From: Weissella viridescens
GTDB lineage: Bacteria; Bacillota; Bacilli; Lactobacillales; Lactobacillaceae
Direction: 5' to 3'
Assembly: GCF_001437355.1 (NCBI RefSeq)
Contig: NZ_JQBM01000001.1
Location: 1 to 64,000, forward strand
DNA length: 64,000 nucleotides
The first letter of the stretch is position 1. Each line of letters opens with the position of its first letter. Below the pieces are notes generated by a model. The model saw only the letters and a program-made list of their open reading frames with translations, ran no database searches and had not been told where the DNA came from. Below are positions 53,225-62,892 of the stretch, one piece after another. The translations under genes were made by a program, and so were the position numbers.

Positions 53225-54448
53225 ATGCAAGTTAATGATTCAAAGCGTCAGCCAAAACAAATGAATGGATTTCAAGCTTTTTTTCAAGCTATGAGAATTA
53301 AATTTAAATACTTAGATCCTTGGATTTTTTGTTCCATTGTTGGGCTAATGATTTTTGGAACTGCGATGGTTTTTACATCAAGTACTAACATGGCGACTGG
53401 CTCAGCCACAAGCTTCTTTGTTAAACAAAGTATCTTTGCAATTCTATCAATTGTTATTTTGTTATTTCTTTTTGCAATTGGGATTCCTTGGCAAAAAAGA
53501 AGTTATCGACGGGCAGTTAAATATGTGATGATTGGATTAGTTGTTATACTAGCATATACCCGTTTCTTTGGTCCGGTAACGAGTGGTGCTCGTGGCTGGT
53601 TATACTTTTTTGGCTTTGGATTTCAGCCAGTTGAATATTTTAAAATTGCGATGATTTTATGGCTAGCCATGAAATTTAGTGACGTTTTAAAATATAAGGC
53701 CGGACCAGGACGTCAATTAACACCGATGTTATTAAATTGGCACATTACGTTATTACCAGTCATTGGGATGTTACTAGATTTGACAATGCCCGATGTTGGT
53801 GGATTTGGAATTCTTTTAGCAATTGCCGGAGTCATGTTTTTGGCAGCAGGTGTTCCTGCGGTTTGGCTCTGCATAGTTGTTGTGTTAATTATCACAGTTC
53901 TTGTGATTATGCCTATTCTAATTCCTTATCTGCAACATCTGAACTTCATGCCATATCAGTTACAACGGTTTGAAGCTTTTGTGAATCCATGGAGTGCCGG
54001 AGATAGTGGACACCAACTCATTAACTCATATTATGCAATCAGTAATGGCGGAATATTTGGTCGAGGCTTAGGAAATAGTATTCAAAAGCTTGGCTTTTTA
54101 CCAGAGCCAAATACCGACTTCATCATGGCTGTTGTGGGCGAAGAGTTGGGAGCTATTTCAATTATCCTCGTTTTGATTGTCATTGGTATCATGGTGTGGC
54201 GGATTGTCATGTATGGTACGCGCACGCGAAACATGGAGTTCTGTTTAATCTTATATGGAGCTGCGATGTTCATTATGGTTCAAGTGCTAATTAACTTAGG
54301 TGGTGTAACAGGATTGCTACCAATTACAGGTGTGACTTTCCCTTGGATTTCATATGGTGGATCATCACTATTGGCTTGGGGAATTATGATGGGATTTGTT
54401 TTGAATATTATTGGTCGGTTACGTTTAGAAGCCGATCGCGAAAGGTAG
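53225..54448 (+). CDS. ftsW: Peptidoglycan glycosyltransferase FtsW
   Basis: A SEDS-family lipid II polymerase of the division septum. The 407-residue protein has about ten membrane segments and the SEDS signatures VTSGARGWLYFFGFGFQPVEYFK, PEPNTDFIMAVVGEELG and GLLPITGVTFPWISYGGSS (each read in parts). I call FtsW rather than RodA from its position before ylbG-rsmD-coaD, where ftsW sits in many Bacillota. AAAGGAGTG is the RBS. It probably leads one transcript through the PDZ protease gene. Confidence 0.92.
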   Translation: MQVNDSKRQPKQMNGFQAFFQAMRIKFKYLDPWIFCSIVGLMIFGTAMVFTSSTNMATGSATSFFVKQSIFAILSIVILLFLFAIGIPWQKRSYRRAVKYVMIGLVVILAYTRFFGPVTSGARGWLYFFGFGFQPVEYFKIAMILWLAMKFSDVLKYKAGPGRQLTPMLLNWHITLLPVIGMLLDLTMPDVGGFGILLAIAGVMFLAAGVPAVWLCIVVVLIITVLVIMPILIPYLQHLNFMPYQLQRFEAFVNPWSAGDSGHQLINSYYAISNGGIFGRGLGNSIQKLGFLPEPNTDFIMAVVGEELGAISIILVLIVIGIMVWRIVMYGTRTRNMEFCLILYGAAMFIMVQVLINLGGVTGLLPITGVTFPWISYGGSSLLAWGIMMGFVLNIIGRLRLEADRER

Positions 54449-54456
54449 GATGTGCA

Positions 54457-54774
54457 ATGAGTTTTGAACCAACAAAACGCCGAGCATTGATTGTTTATTT
54501 AAAGAATATGCGTCAGGCTCGTCAATTACGTCGATTCGGCATTGTTAATTATATTTCAAATAAAATGAAGTTTGCTTCAGTTTATGTTGATGAGGGTGAT
54601 GTAGAGACCAAGAAGAAGTTGATTGAACGTTTAGGGTTTGTTGATCATGTTGAACTTTCACATTGGCCAGAAATTGATACAACAGTGGGCGGACAACAAA
54701 GCATGGATGAAATTGACTTTGCCGTCGATAGCGATGATGTTTTCGATGATGTGGCGCAAGAAGAGGAATTATAA
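54457..54774 (+). CDS. ylbG: YlbG family (DUF2129/UPF0298) protein
   Basis: A 105-residue protein opening RRALIVYLKNMRQARQLRRFG, with VNYISNKMKFASVYVD, the signature of the YlbG/UPF0298 family of unknown function. The acidic C-terminal 30 residues (DEIDFAVDSDDVFDD) extend beyond the core domain. Position between ftsW and rsmD matches B. subtilis ylbG. The ATG follows AAAGGTAGGA; its stop overlaps rsmD by one base. Confidence 0.9.
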   Translation: MSFEPTKRRALIVYLKNMRQARQLRRFGIVNYISNKMKFASVYVDEGDVETKKKLIERLGFVDHVELSHWPEIDTTVGGQQSMDEIDFAVDSDDVFDDVAQEEEL

Positions 54775-55325
54775 TGCGAATTGTAAGTGGAAAATATGGT
54801 GGACGTTCGCTAAAAGCTGTCCCAGGTGACGCAACTCGTCCAACCACAGATAAAGTAAAAGAAGCGATATTTAATATGATTGGTCCATATTTTGATGGTG
54901 GACGTTCCCTCGACTTATATGCGGGATCAGGCGGACTATCGATTGAAGGCGTGTCACGAGGAATAGACGAGGCCGTTTTGGTTGATCGTCAATATGCTGC
55001 GATTAAAACAATCAATGCTAACATTGCAGTGACCAAAGAACCTGAACATTTTCAGGTCATGAAAACATCAGCTGAAAGTGCGATTTCGCGTTTACAAGGA
55101 AGTGCGCCTTTTGATGTATTCTATTTTGATCCGCCATATGCAAAACAAACCATCGTGAATGATGTTGCGCAATTGATTGAACACGGATTGGTTGCTAAAA
55201 ATGCTGTGTTAGTTGCCGAAACGGACCAAAATGCTGATTTACCAGAAGCTATTTCAGGCTTTAAGCAGGTAAAAGAACGTGATTACGGAATTACGGTGAT
55301 TACGATTTATGAATACGAAGGTTAA
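54774..55325 (+). CDS. rsmD: 16S rRNA (guanine966-N2)-methyltransferase RsmD
   Basis: RsmD methylates G966 of 16S rRNA with S-adenosylmethionine. The 183-residue protein opens MRIVSGKYGGRSLKAVPG, has TRPTTDKVKEAIFN, the SAM site LDLYAGSGGLSIE and the catalytic DPPY in FYFDPPYAKQ. It overlaps ylbG by one base (TAATG) and precedes coaD by three, the standard rsmD-coaD pair. Confidence 0.95.
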   Translation: MRIVSGKYGGRSLKAVPGDATRPTTDKVKEAIFNMIGPYFDGGRSLDLYAGSGGLSIEGVSRGIDEAVLVDRQYAAIKTINANIAVTKEPEHFQVMKTSAESAISRLQGSAPFDVFYFDPPYAKQTIVNDVAQLIEHGLVAKNAVLVAETDQNADLPEAISGFKQVKERDYGITVITIYEYEG

Positions 55326-55328
55326 GTC

Positions 55329-55805
55329 ATGACAAAAGCACTATTTCCAGGAAGTTTCGACCCTATTACGAATGGGCATGTTGATATTATTGAACGTGCT
55401 GGTAATTTATTTGATGAAATTATTATCGGGGTAGCAAATAACACGAGTAAAACGGGTATGTTTACGTTGGCAGAACGTGAGGCACTCGTTCAAGCAAGTA
55501 TCGCTTCGAAATCCAATGTGTCAGTCGTCGCTATAACTGGTTTAACAGCAGACTATGCGCAGGCGCATGAGGTTGACACGATTATCCGTGGGCTCCGGAA
55601 TGCACAAGATTTCAGCTATGAAGAACCAATTGCACAAATGAATGTGACCTTGAGCGGTGTGGAAACCATTTTTATGCCTGCCAAACCACAAAACATGATG
55701 CTTTCCAGCTCAATGATTAAAGAAGTGGCAAAAGCTGGAGGAGACATTTCTAACTTTGTGCCAACTCCTGTAGCTGAAGCAATGCAACAGAAATTGATGA
55801 GGTAG
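55329..55805 (+). CDS. coaD: Phosphopantetheine adenylyltransferase
   Basis: CoaD makes dephospho-CoA from 4'-phosphopantetheine and ATP. The 158-residue protein has FPGSFDPITNGHVDI (TxGH at 14-17), IIRGLRNAQDFSYE and the C-terminal LSSSMIKEVAKAGGDIS (ISSTxxR-like). Length is normal for the family. It starts three bases after rsmD. Confidence 0.96.
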   Translation: MTKALFPGSFDPITNGHVDIIERAGNLFDEIIIGVANNTSKTGMFTLAEREALVQASIASKSNVSVVAITGLTADYAQAHEVDTIIRGLRNAQDFSYEEPIAQMNVTLSGVETIFMPAKPQNMMLSSSMIKEVAKAGGDISNFVPTPVAEAMQQKLMR

Positions 55806-55811
55806 CTGATA

Positions 55812-56870
55812 ATGTGGGAAAAATTTAAAGTAGCATTTAAAAAGCATCGCACAACAATCCTCTCGACCGTGGCTGTGCTATTTGTTATCGGTCTAGTTGT
55901 ACCTTTACCACTGTATGCAGAAAAGCCCGGTTCCGCTGAAAATTTAGCTAATTACATTAAGGTGAATAAAAAAGCGCCAAAACTGAATGGTCAGTTCATG
56001 TTAACGTCTGTCGCTTTGGTGCCATTAAATGCCATTACGCTAATGATGAATGTTGTTGACCCCGCTGCTGATATTCAAACCAAGGCAGAGGCACTTGGTG
56101 GCAATCAGAATATGGCTGATGATCAAAAGGTCAATCAAATCTATATGAAGACGTCTGTTAACGAGGCCAAAGCGAATGCTTACAAAGCGGCCAAAGTTCC
56201 GTATCAACGCCAGTTTAATGGTATTTATGTGATGGGGATTCAACCCGATTCTAACTTTAAAAAGAAGTTGGCGGTTGGAGATACGATTGATTCAATTGAT
56301 CATCAAAAATACGATAGTGCAAAGGCCTTTCAAAAAACAATCCGTAGCCGTAAAGTTGGTTCAAACTTAACGGTAGGGTACCAACGAGATAAAAAACATT
56401 ATGAAGCAACTGGTAAAACGGTACCATTAGCAGGAACGAAAGATTTATCGGGGATTGGCATCGTGCTAACTGATGATGTCGACGTTAAATCGAAACTTCC
56501 GATTACTGCTGATTTAGGTGACTTAGGCGGACCATCAGGTGGATTGATGTTTTCACTTGAAATGTATGATGCCATGTCGCCTGTTGATTTAGCTCGTGGT
56601 CGTAAGATTGCTGGGACCGGAACGATTGATAAAGATGGTCATGTCGGTGAAATAGGTGGTATCGATAAGAAGGTAATTGCTGCTAACCGTGCTGGCGTAA
56701 AAATTTTCTTGGCACCTTATATCAAACCAAACGATTTAACCAAGAAATATGAAGAAAAAGGGCTAACTAATTACCAATTAGCTAAAAAGACGGCTAAAAA
56801 ATATGCGCCAGATATGAAAGTAATTCCAATTGAAACTTTTGATCAGGCTGTAACTGAGCTTTCAAAATAA
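55812..56870 (+). CDS. Membrane-anchored PDZ-Lon (S16) protease, SepM/YlbL type
   Basis: A 352-residue protease with an N-terminal membrane anchor (about 14-36), a PDZ domain (about 120-200, with GIYVMGIQPDSN and GDTIDSIDHQKYD) and a Lon-type S16 peptidase domain. The Ser-Lys dyad is Ser242 in GGPSGGLMF and Lys287 in GGIDKKVIAA. SepM of Streptococcus trims the competence peptide outside the cell; YlbL has roles in division control. The natural substrate here is unknown. It is the last gene of the ftsW cluster. Confidence 0.92.
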   Translation: MWEKFKVAFKKHRTTILSTVAVLFVIGLVVPLPLYAEKPGSAENLANYIKVNKKAPKLNGQFMLTSVALVPLNAITLMMNVVDPAADIQTKAEALGGNQNMADDQKVNQIYMKTSVNEAKANAYKAAKVPYQRQFNGIYVMGIQPDSNFKKKLAVGDTIDSIDHQKYDSAKAFQKTIRSRKVGSNLTVGYQRDKKHYEATGKTVPLAGTKDLSGIGIVLTDDVDVKSKLPITADLGDLGGPSGGLMFSLEMYDAMSPVDLARGRKIAGTGTIDKDGHVGEIGGIDKKVIAANRAGVKIFLAPYIKPNDLTKKYEEKGLTNYQLAKKTAKKYAPDMKVIPIETFDQAVTELSK

Positions 56871-56873
56871 AGT

Positions 56874-56902
56874 TTGACGAAATGGTGAGAATTTGATATT
56901 GT
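56874..56902 (+). promoter_or_regulatory. Promoter of the EmrB-type exporter leader
   Basis: TTGACG (56874-56879), 17 bases, TGA-TATTGT (56897-56902). Start near 56909, before the structured leader. Confidence 0.65.
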
Positions 56903-56908
56903 TAATCA

Positions 56909-57022
56909 AGTTATTTCGTACAGATAGTGTGTCTGAGACGCACCGATAAGAGAGGCGAAATACCACATCAATTTGTGGTATTTCGTCTTTTATTATGTCG
57001 AAAATTTTAAAGGAATAGTTAG
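56909..57022 (+). promoter_or_regulatory. Riboswitch-like attenuator leader of the MFS exporter
   Basis: TATTTCG (56912-56918) can pair with CGAAATA (56956-56962), enclosing about 37 bases that contain a GTGTGTC-TGA-GACGCAC hairpin (56927-56943). The same CGAAATA is the 5' arm of the terminator (56956-56967 with 56974-56985). The two pairings exclude each other, the logic of an ON switch in which a ligand or protein stabilises the first helix. No known class was recognised. Confidence 0.55.
56956..56990 (+). terminator. Terminator in the exporter leader
   Basis: Perfect 12-bp stem CGAAATACCACA/TGTGGTATTTCG with loop TCAATT, then TCTTTT. It ends about 19 bases before the exporter RBS, too close for an intervening promoter. 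It may also limit readthrough from the ftsW cluster. Confidence 0.85.
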
Positions 57023-58372
57023 ATGAAAACTAAAGAATGGCATGTTTTGGCTGCTGTGATTGCAGCCGGTTTAATGAGTTTTAGTGGGGTCTTAATTGAG
57101 ACATCGATGAATGTTACATTCCCACACTTAATGCAAGAGTTTAATACCAATGCGAGTGGTATCCAGTGGGTTACAACAGGATACCTGCTTGCGATTGCTG
57201 TTGTCGTACCGGTTACCGCATTTTTATTGAAGAACTATTCTGTTAAAAAATTGTTTATTCTGGCTAATTTATTGTTTTTAGCAGGAGTTATGCTTGATTC
57301 TTGGGCACCAACGTTAACCATTTTATTAACGGGACGTATTTTCCAAGGGATTGGAACCGGTATTGCGCTTCCGCTAATGTTTCATATTATTTTGACGAAA
57401 TCGCCTATGAATAAACGTGGTGTGATGATGGGGATTGGAACAATGACGACTTCAATTGCACCTGCGATTGGGCCGACATACGGTGGAATCTTGTTAAGTA
57501 GTCTCGGGTGGCGTAGTATCTTCTGGTTCTTGATTCCACTGATCTTACTTGCATTGGTCATGGGATTAATGAGTATTCCAGATGAGCATGTTACTCGCAC
57601 AGAGCGATTCAGCTGGGGAGCTTTCTTGACCTTGACCGTCGGATTAAGCACGTTGTTGATTGCGGTTGAACAACTATCATGGCAATACTTTGGATTAAGT
57701 CTGATCTTTTTGGTTGGCTTCTACTACTGTAATAAACGTCGACAAATGCTCAATTTAGCAGTCTTTAGGAACAAAACTTTTGATGAGCTCACATACAGTT
57801 TCTTGGTTTATCAGGCGATGTTATTGGGATTATCGTTTGTGTTACCAAACTACTTACAATTAGGGTTACATGTTACATCAACTCAAGCGGGTTTGTTCAT
57901 GTTCCCTGGAGCAGTGCTTGGAGCTGTGTTAGCACCAATTTCGGGACGACTTCTTGATAAGATTGGCGCTGTTAAGCCAATTTTGGGTGGTATCACACTA
58001 TCAACAACTGGGTTAGTTTTGATGAGTGTCTTTTTCCCCGTGATGAGTTTTTGGACGCTCTTATTGGCGCACATGTTACTCATGACAGGAACAGGGTTAG
58101 CGTATAGTAATATCATGACTGTGACTTTGGGTACATTGCCTCCTGAACAAAGCGCCGATGGAAATAGTATTTTGAATACCATGCAACAATTTGTTGGAGC
58201 AAGTGCAACGGCCATTGTTGCCCAAATCTTTTCAAGAACCGTCACAACGCATTCAAATGGGACTGGAACCATGCTTGGTTCACAATATGGAGTGTGGTTG
58301 TTAACAGCTTTGATGCTTGGCTCAGTTGTATGCTTTTGGTTTGTCAAAAGACAGTTGCAGACCAAAGCGTAG
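57023..58372 (+). CDS. DHA2-family (EmrB/QacA) MFS exporter
   Basis: A 449-residue drug:H+ antiporter with about 14 membrane segments. It has the DHA2 opening ETSMNVTFPHLMQEF, TTGYLLAIAVVVP, GRIFQGIGTGIALP (helix 4) and the motif C region SIAPAIGPTYGGIL. Substrates of such exporters include dyes, quaternary amines, antibiotics and bile salts; none can be assigned. AAGGA lies nine bases before the ATG. The structured leader suggests it is induced by a signal acting on RNA. Confidence 0.9.
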   Translation: MKTKEWHVLAAVIAAGLMSFSGVLIETSMNVTFPHLMQEFNTNASGIQWVTTGYLLAIAVVVPVTAFLLKNYSVKKLFILANLLFLAGVMLDSWAPTLTILLTGRIFQGIGTGIALPLMFHIILTKSPMNKRGVMMGIGTMTTSIAPAIGPTYGGILLSSLGWRSIFWFLIPLILLALVMGLMSIPDEHVTRTERFSWGAFLTLTVGLSTLLIAVEQLSWQYFGLSLIFLVGFYYCNKRRQMLNLAVFRNKTFDELTYSFLVYQAMLLGLSFVLPNYLQLGLHVTSTQAGLFMFPGAVLGAVLAPISGRLLDKIGAVKPILGGITLSTTGLVLMSVFFPVMSFWTLLLAHMLLMTGTGLAYSNIMTVTLGTLPPEQSADGNSILNTMQQFVGASATAIVAQIFSRTVTTHSNGTGTMLGSQYGVWLLTALMLGSVVCFWFVKRQLQTKA

Positions 58373-58377
58373 TCAAG

Positions 58378-58405
58378 TTGCATTCTCCTAAAAAACCAGT
58401 ATAAT
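58378..58405 (+). promoter_or_regulatory. Promoter of dnaG-rpoD
   Basis: TTGCAT (58378-58383), 16 bases, perfect TATAAT (58400-58405). Start near 58412. Confidence 0.85.
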
Positions 58406-58451
58406 TATATGGAGTGAAACTGTGTCCACTCAGTGATTGGAGGTGCAGGTG

Positions 58452-60335
58452 ATGCCAACACGAATCCCAGAGGATGTCGTAACTGAGATTAGAGAACGGG
58501 TCAATATTGTTGATGTGATATCACCTTATGTACCATTAAAAAAACAAGGTCGAAATTTGTTTGGGGTGTGTCCGTTTCATGAAGAACGGACACCATCTTT
58601 TTCAGTCAATGAAGACAAGCAAATTTTTCATTGTTTTTCATGTGGACGTGGGGGGAATGTATTCAGTTTTGTGATGGATATTGACCAAGTTTCATTTCCA
58701 CAAGCGGTTGCTAAGGTGGCACCGCTAGCTGGAATTGATATTGATGATAAATATCTTAACAATGAATCAGCCCAACCTGTTGACGAAAGAACGCAGGCCT
58801 TACGTGAATTATATCAAGATGCAACAAAGTTATATCACCATCTACTGGTTAATACCCAAGCTGGTGAAACAGCACTTAACTATCTCCATGAGCGTGGGCT
58901 AGATGATGCTACGATTGATGCCTTCATGTTAGGCTACGCACCAGGTAATGATTTTTTACTCGATTATTTTCAAAATAAGAAAGTAGATTATCAATTACTT
59001 CGGACATCTGAATTGTTTGTGGTCTGGGACGATGGGACGCTGCATGATCGATTTTCAGATCGTGTATTATTCACCATTCGTGATCAATATGGACATCCGA
59101 TTGCCTTTTCTGGGCGTCGACTAAGTGCTGATGATACACAACCTAAGTATGTTAATAGTCCAGAAAGTTTATTATTTGATAAATCAAATGAACTTTTTAA
59201 TTTAGATTTAGCACGGGATAGTATTAAAAAGTCACACGACGTCATTTTGTTTGAAGGATTTATGGATGTCATTGCGGCTTTCCAAGCTGGTGTAAAAAAC
59301 AGTGTGGCTTCAATGGGGACCTCATTAACGATTGATCAAGTTCGACAATTGAATCGATTAGCTGAAAATATTACAATTGCCTATGACTCTGATGCGGCTG
59401 GGCAAAATGCGACAAAAAGAGCTCTTGACCTAATTCAACAGAATAGCCAAATGACACCGGTTGTCGCACATATTCCAGACAATCAAGATCCGGACGAATA
59501 CTTGCGGAGTCACGATGCGGCGGCACTCAATGATGTGCTGGCTCATCACCACGAAAATCCGATTGCGTTTAATTTACGATTTCTTCGCCAAGACCGGGAC
59601 TTTTCGAATCAAAATGAGGTGTTTGATTATATTGATCAGGCGTTGCATTTAATTGCATCGGTTGATGAAGCAGTTGTCCGTGAAAATTATTTACGTCAAT
59701 TGTCGGATGATTTTAATATTAGTTTTGATGCTTTGACTGACCAAATTCGCCCAATGTTGATGCAACGGCAAGCAACGCGTCAATCGACGCCAGTACCGCA
59801 ACAAGCTGCGCCGACATATGTGGATGGGTTGGTAGAACTGCCTGAAGCACCGGCATTTCCGGTACCTGATGATGATTTGAATCGGGTGGAGCAAGCTGAG
59901 CGGATGTTATTAGCTTGGATGTTACGGGATAATGACGTATGGTTAGAGGTTACACAACAACCTGATTTTACATTTTCGGACGTGTCCTATGAAACGTTGT
60001 ATATGTTGGCAACTGGCTATCGGGAATCGCATCAATTAACGACAATTGATAACCTTAATGATTTTATGGATTACGTTCAAAAACCAGAACTAATTCGGAT
60101 TCTGGCTGCAATTCAAGATATCCCCGATGAATTATTTGAGGATCGGGAGCATGTGAAGGCCTACATGCAAGTAATGATGCAAGAAGAACCGTTAGAAACA
60201 CAGATTAAGAAGTTAACGCAACAATTGGCCGAAGCGAAAAGTATGCATAATGATTCAGAAATCGCACAAAAAAGTGTTGAAATCATCAATTTGCTACGTA
60301 AGCAACAAGCATTAAGAGAACAAGGAGACCGATGA
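58452..60335 (+). CDS. dnaG: DNA primase
   Basis: DnaG makes RNA primers at the replication fork. From ATG 58452 the 627-residue protein has the CHC2 zinc finger (Cys40, His43, Cys61, Cys64 in GVCPFHEE and [10 protein letters not shown]), the Toprim core ([38 protein letters not shown]) and a C-terminal helicase-binding region after a Gln/Pro linker (about 440-480). An ATG-less GTG-containing upstream reading is rejected because GGAGGTG lies directly before 58452. It overlaps rpoD. Confidence 0.96.
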   Translation: MPTRIPEDVVTEIRERVNIVDVISPYVPLKKQGRNLFGVCPFHEERTPSFSVNEDKQIFHCFSCGRGGNVFSFVMDIDQVSFPQAVAKVAPLAGIDIDDKYLNNESAQPVDERTQALRELYQDATKLYHHLLVNTQAGETALNYLHERGLDDATIDAFMLGYAPGNDFLLDYFQNKKVDYQLLRTSELFVVWDDGTLHDRFSDRVLFTIRDQYGHPIAFSGRRLSADDTQPKYVNSPESLLFDKSNELFNLDLARDSIKKSHDVILFEGFMDVIAAFQAGVKNSVASMGTSLTIDQVRQLNRLAENITIAYDSDAAGQNATKRALDLIQQNSQMTPVVAHIPDNQDPDEYLRSHDAAALNDVLAHHHENPIAFNLRFLRQDRDFSNQNEVFDYIDQALHLIASVDEAVVRENYLRQLSDDFNISFDALTDQIRPMLMQRQATRQSTPVPQQAAPTYVDGLVELPEAPAFPVPDDDLNRVEQAERMLLAWMLRDNDVWLEVTQQPDFTFSDVSYETLYMLATGYRESHQLTTIDNLNDFMDYVQKPELIRILAAIQDIPDELFEDREHVKAYMQVMMQEEPLETQIKKLTQQLAEAKSMHNDSEIAQKSVEIINLLRKQQALREQGDR

Positions 60336-61468
60336 TGGCAGAAAAAAAGAAGACAACAGCAAAAGAGATGTCACAAGAAGATTTTGATAAAGCTATCAAA
60401 AAGGTTATCAAGGCCCACAAAGCTGACAAACAAATTCAAGAGGATCAATTACAAAAGGAATTAATTACGCCTTTGGAAATGGATTCAGATCAAATTGATG
60501 AGGCCTACGATGAAATTGAGTCTGCTGGTATTTCAATCGTTGATGAGAATGGTGAACCAACGGAACGTGCCTTGAAGAACCGTAAGACTGCACTTTCTGA
60601 AAAGGAATTGAAGCAGGCTGCTGATGCGCCTACAGGAATGAAAATCAATGATCCTGTTCGGATGTACTTAAAGGAAATTGGTCGGGTACCGTTGTTAACG
60701 GGAGATCAAGAAGTTGAATTAGCTGAACGGATTGAACAAGGTGATGAAGAGGCTAAGCAAGAATTGGCTGAAGCCAACCTACGTTTGGTTGTTTCAATTG
60801 CTAAGCGTTATGTCGGTCGTGGAATGCAATTCTTGGATTTGATTCAAGAAGGAAACATGGGGTTGATGAAGGCGGTTGAAAAGTTCGATTACCGTAAGGG
60901 ATTCAAGTTCTCAACTTATGCCACTTGGTGGATTCGTCAGGCCATTACACGTGCCATCGCTGACCAAGCTCGTACAATTCGTATTCCAGTTCACATGGTC
61001 GAGACGATTAATAAGTTGATTCGAATTCAACGAAACTTGCTCCAGGATTTAGGTCGTGAACCAACACCTGAGGAGATTGGTGCCGAGATGGACATCAATA
61101 CTGACAAGGTTCGTGATATTTTGAAAATTGCTCAAGAACCTGTGTCATTGGAAACACCAATCGGTGAAGAGGATGATTCACATTTGGGTGATTTCATTGA
61201 AGATAATGAAGCAATTTCACCTGCAGATTCAGCTGCCTATGAAATGCTGAAAGTACAACTTGAATCAGTTCTTGATACATTGACTGATCGTGAAGAACAA
61301 GTTTTGCGTTTGCGTTTTGGATTGGACGATGGACGTACACGTACGCTAGAAGAAGTCGGTAAAGAATTTGGTGTGACGCGTGAACGTATCCGTCAGATTG
61401 AAGCCAAGGCACTTCGTAAGCTACGCCACCCATCACGTTCAAAGCAATTACGTGATTTCTTAGATTAA
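60335..61468 (+). CDS. rpoD: Primary sigma factor RpoD (sigma-A)
   Basis: Housekeeping sigma factor, 377 residues. Region 1.1-like acidic N-terminus is followed by 1.2 ([17 protein letters not shown]), 2.1-2.4 ([33 protein letters not shown]), region 3 and 4.2 ([19 protein letters not shown]). Tandem ATGs occur at 60332 and 60335; the second is seven bases from GGAG. It overlaps dnaG, the conserved dnaG-rpoD operon. Its extended -10 recognition fits the many TGN promoters in the window. Confidence 0.98.
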   Translation: MAEKKKTTAKEMSQEDFDKAIKKVIKAHKADKQIQEDQLQKELITPLEMDSDQIDEAYDEIESAGISIVDENGEPTERALKNRKTALSEKELKQAADAPTGMKINDPVRMYLKEIGRVPLLTGDQEVELAERIEQGDEEAKQELAEANLRLVVSIAKRYVGRGMQFLDLIQEGNMGLMKAVEKFDYRKGFKFSTYATWWIRQAITRAIADQARTIRIPVHMVETINKLIRIQRNLLQDLGREPTPEEIGAEMDINTDKVRDILKIAQEPVSLETPIGEEDDSHLGDFIEDNEAISPADSAAYEMLKVQLESVLDTLTDREEQVLRLRFGLDDGRTRTLEEVGKEFGVTRERIRQIEAKALRKLRHPSRSKQLRDFLD

Positions 61469-61478
61469 AAGATGACTT

Positions 61479-61518
61479 AAAAGTCGGAGGATAATGTCTA
61501 TTGTTCTTCGGCTTTTTG
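61479..61518 (+). terminator. Imperfect terminator after rpoD
   Basis: AAGTCGGAGGATAAT pairs with ATTGTTCTTCGGCTT using several wobbles, then T5-G-T6. The weaker stem may allow readthrough to the MFS gene, whose RBS is only about 20 bases beyond. Confidence 0.7.
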
Positions 61519-61550
61519 TTTTTTCAAAAAAATAATGGAGGCTGGGAAAT

Positions 61551-62771
61551 ATGGAAGCAACCCAGGAACAACAACGTCAAAAGAAACTAAGTAATTTTAG
61601 TTTACCGTTGTTAACGTCAAATTTTGCATCAGTTTTTGGTGAAGGGGTTTACCGCTTTGGCTTGAATTGGTTTTTAGTTTCAACATATGGGAATGCCCAA
61701 CTATTAGGTTGGTTAACTGGATTTGGTTTTTTTGTTTATTTACTAAATGATATGTATGTTGGGGCAGTCCTTGATCGTTTCAATCGTAAATGGGTGTTAG
61801 TTTTATCTGATTTATTCGGTGCTATCGGCATAATTATCTTATCATTGATGATAAATCCCGCGAATCCGCAGACCTGGATTTTATTTGCGATTACTGCAGT
61901 CATGTATATTGATATATCCTATGAGTATCCCGCTGCGCGGGCGATCCTACCAGATGTGATTAAGAAATCGGGTCTAGCACGCTTTAATGCCTATGTGAGT
62001 GCCGCCTTTTCAGCTGGACAAGCAATGGGGCCACTCGTGGGTGGAATCTTACTCCGAATGGATTGGATTAATTTACGTAGTTTTATGTTCTTGTATGGAA
62101 TGCTGTTGCTTTTGACAGCAGGGATTAATTTAGCCATCCGCACACATCCAGAAGTCATTGACCGCGTATCAGAACCATTCATTCAAAGTTTAAAGAATGG
62201 CTTCACCTATGTTTGGAAAATGCCAAAACTATTCGAATCTATGCTGATTACTGTATGGGCAAACTTTTGTTTTGAAGCTTTCATTATCTCAATGCCATTT
62301 TTGGTGCAAAAGACTTACCATGGTACAGCTAATGAATATTCATTAGCTTTAACTGCTGCGGCAGTCTCGGGCATTGTGGCGGGATTTTTATTAGCCCACT
62401 ATACTCGGTTTAATAATTTAAATACGTTGTACCTTGATTTTTATGTGCTCGGGTTTGCCTTTATGATTGCGACGTTTGTGAACGTGATTTGGGCGCTGGT
62501 GATTGTCATTATTATGAATGGCTTTGTGCGTTCTTCATTTGTGATTAAGGTGAATACGGTTCGTCAAGAGGAGAGTTCTTCTGAGTATTTAGGTCGCGTC
62601 TTTGGTATTTCATTTTTTGCCACCGATCTTTTCGCACCCATTGTAAGTATTACATTTGGTTATAGTGTTTCAAAGTTAGGCGTATGGACTTTGTTAGTCA
62701 TCGGAATCATGATGATTGTCGGGATGCTTGCCATTAAAGCAGTGATGCGTCGACGTTATGCTACTGCATAA
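61551..62771 (+). CDS. MFS transporter, MefA/enterobactin-exporter-like
   Basis: A 406-residue major facilitator with about 12 membrane segments. It resembles the MFS_3 group: LTSNFASVFGEGVYRFGLNWFL, LLNDMYVGAVLDRFNRKWVL (motif A), YEYPAARAILPDVI and AGQAMGPLVGGILL. Members export macrolides or siderophores; substrate unknown here. TGGAGG is the RBS. No separate promoter fits between the rpoD terminator and this RBS, so expression may depend on readthrough. Confidence 0.86.
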   Translation: MEATQEQQRQKKLSNFSLPLLTSNFASVFGEGVYRFGLNWFLVSTYGNAQLLGWLTGFGFFVYLLNDMYVGAVLDRFNRKWVLVLSDLFGAIGIIILSLMINPANPQTWILFAITAVMYIDISYEYPAARAILPDVIKKSGLARFNAYVSAAFSAGQAMGPLVGGILLRMDWINLRSFMFLYGMLLLLTAGINLAIRTHPEVIDRVSEPFIQSLKNGFTYVWKMPKLFESMLITVWANFCFEAFIISMPFLVQKTYHGTANEYSLALTAAAVSGIVAGFLLAHYTRFNNLNTLYLDFYVLGFAFMIATFVNVIWALVIVIIMNGFVRSSFVIKVNTVRQEESSSEYLGRVFGISFFATDLFAPIVSITFGYSVSKLGVWTLLVIGIMMIVGMLAIKAVMRRRYATA

Positions 62772-62784
62772 CTTTATAAATTCT

Positions 62785-62823
62785 AAAAAAGATAACTGTA
62801 AAACCTGCAGTTATCTTTTTTTT
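62785..62823. terminator. Terminator after the MFS transporter
   Basis: AAAAAGATAACTG pairs with CAGTTATCTTTTT, with A-rich and T-rich flanks, so it may serve both strands, including the integrase gene. Confidence 0.92.
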
Positions 62824-62892
62824 CGTGTTAAATTATCGATATGTACTTATACCGCTATTTGTAGCGGTTATTGGGGAAGATTGGGGAAAAAA
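62824..62892. other. Possible attachment region next to the integrase
   Basis: This stretch after the integrase stop holds a hairpin ACCGCTA-TTTG-TAGCGGT (62851-62868) and two direct copies of TTGGGGAA (62871, 62881), with a related TTGGG on the opposite strand near 62910. Integrase genes usually lie next to att sites with arm repeats. The other element end is outside the window, so the core cannot be defined. Confidence 0.35.

Noticed and set aside
57883..58383. A 166-codon open frame on the minus strand
   Set aside because: Antisense to the 3' end of the exporter; no RBS and no family features.
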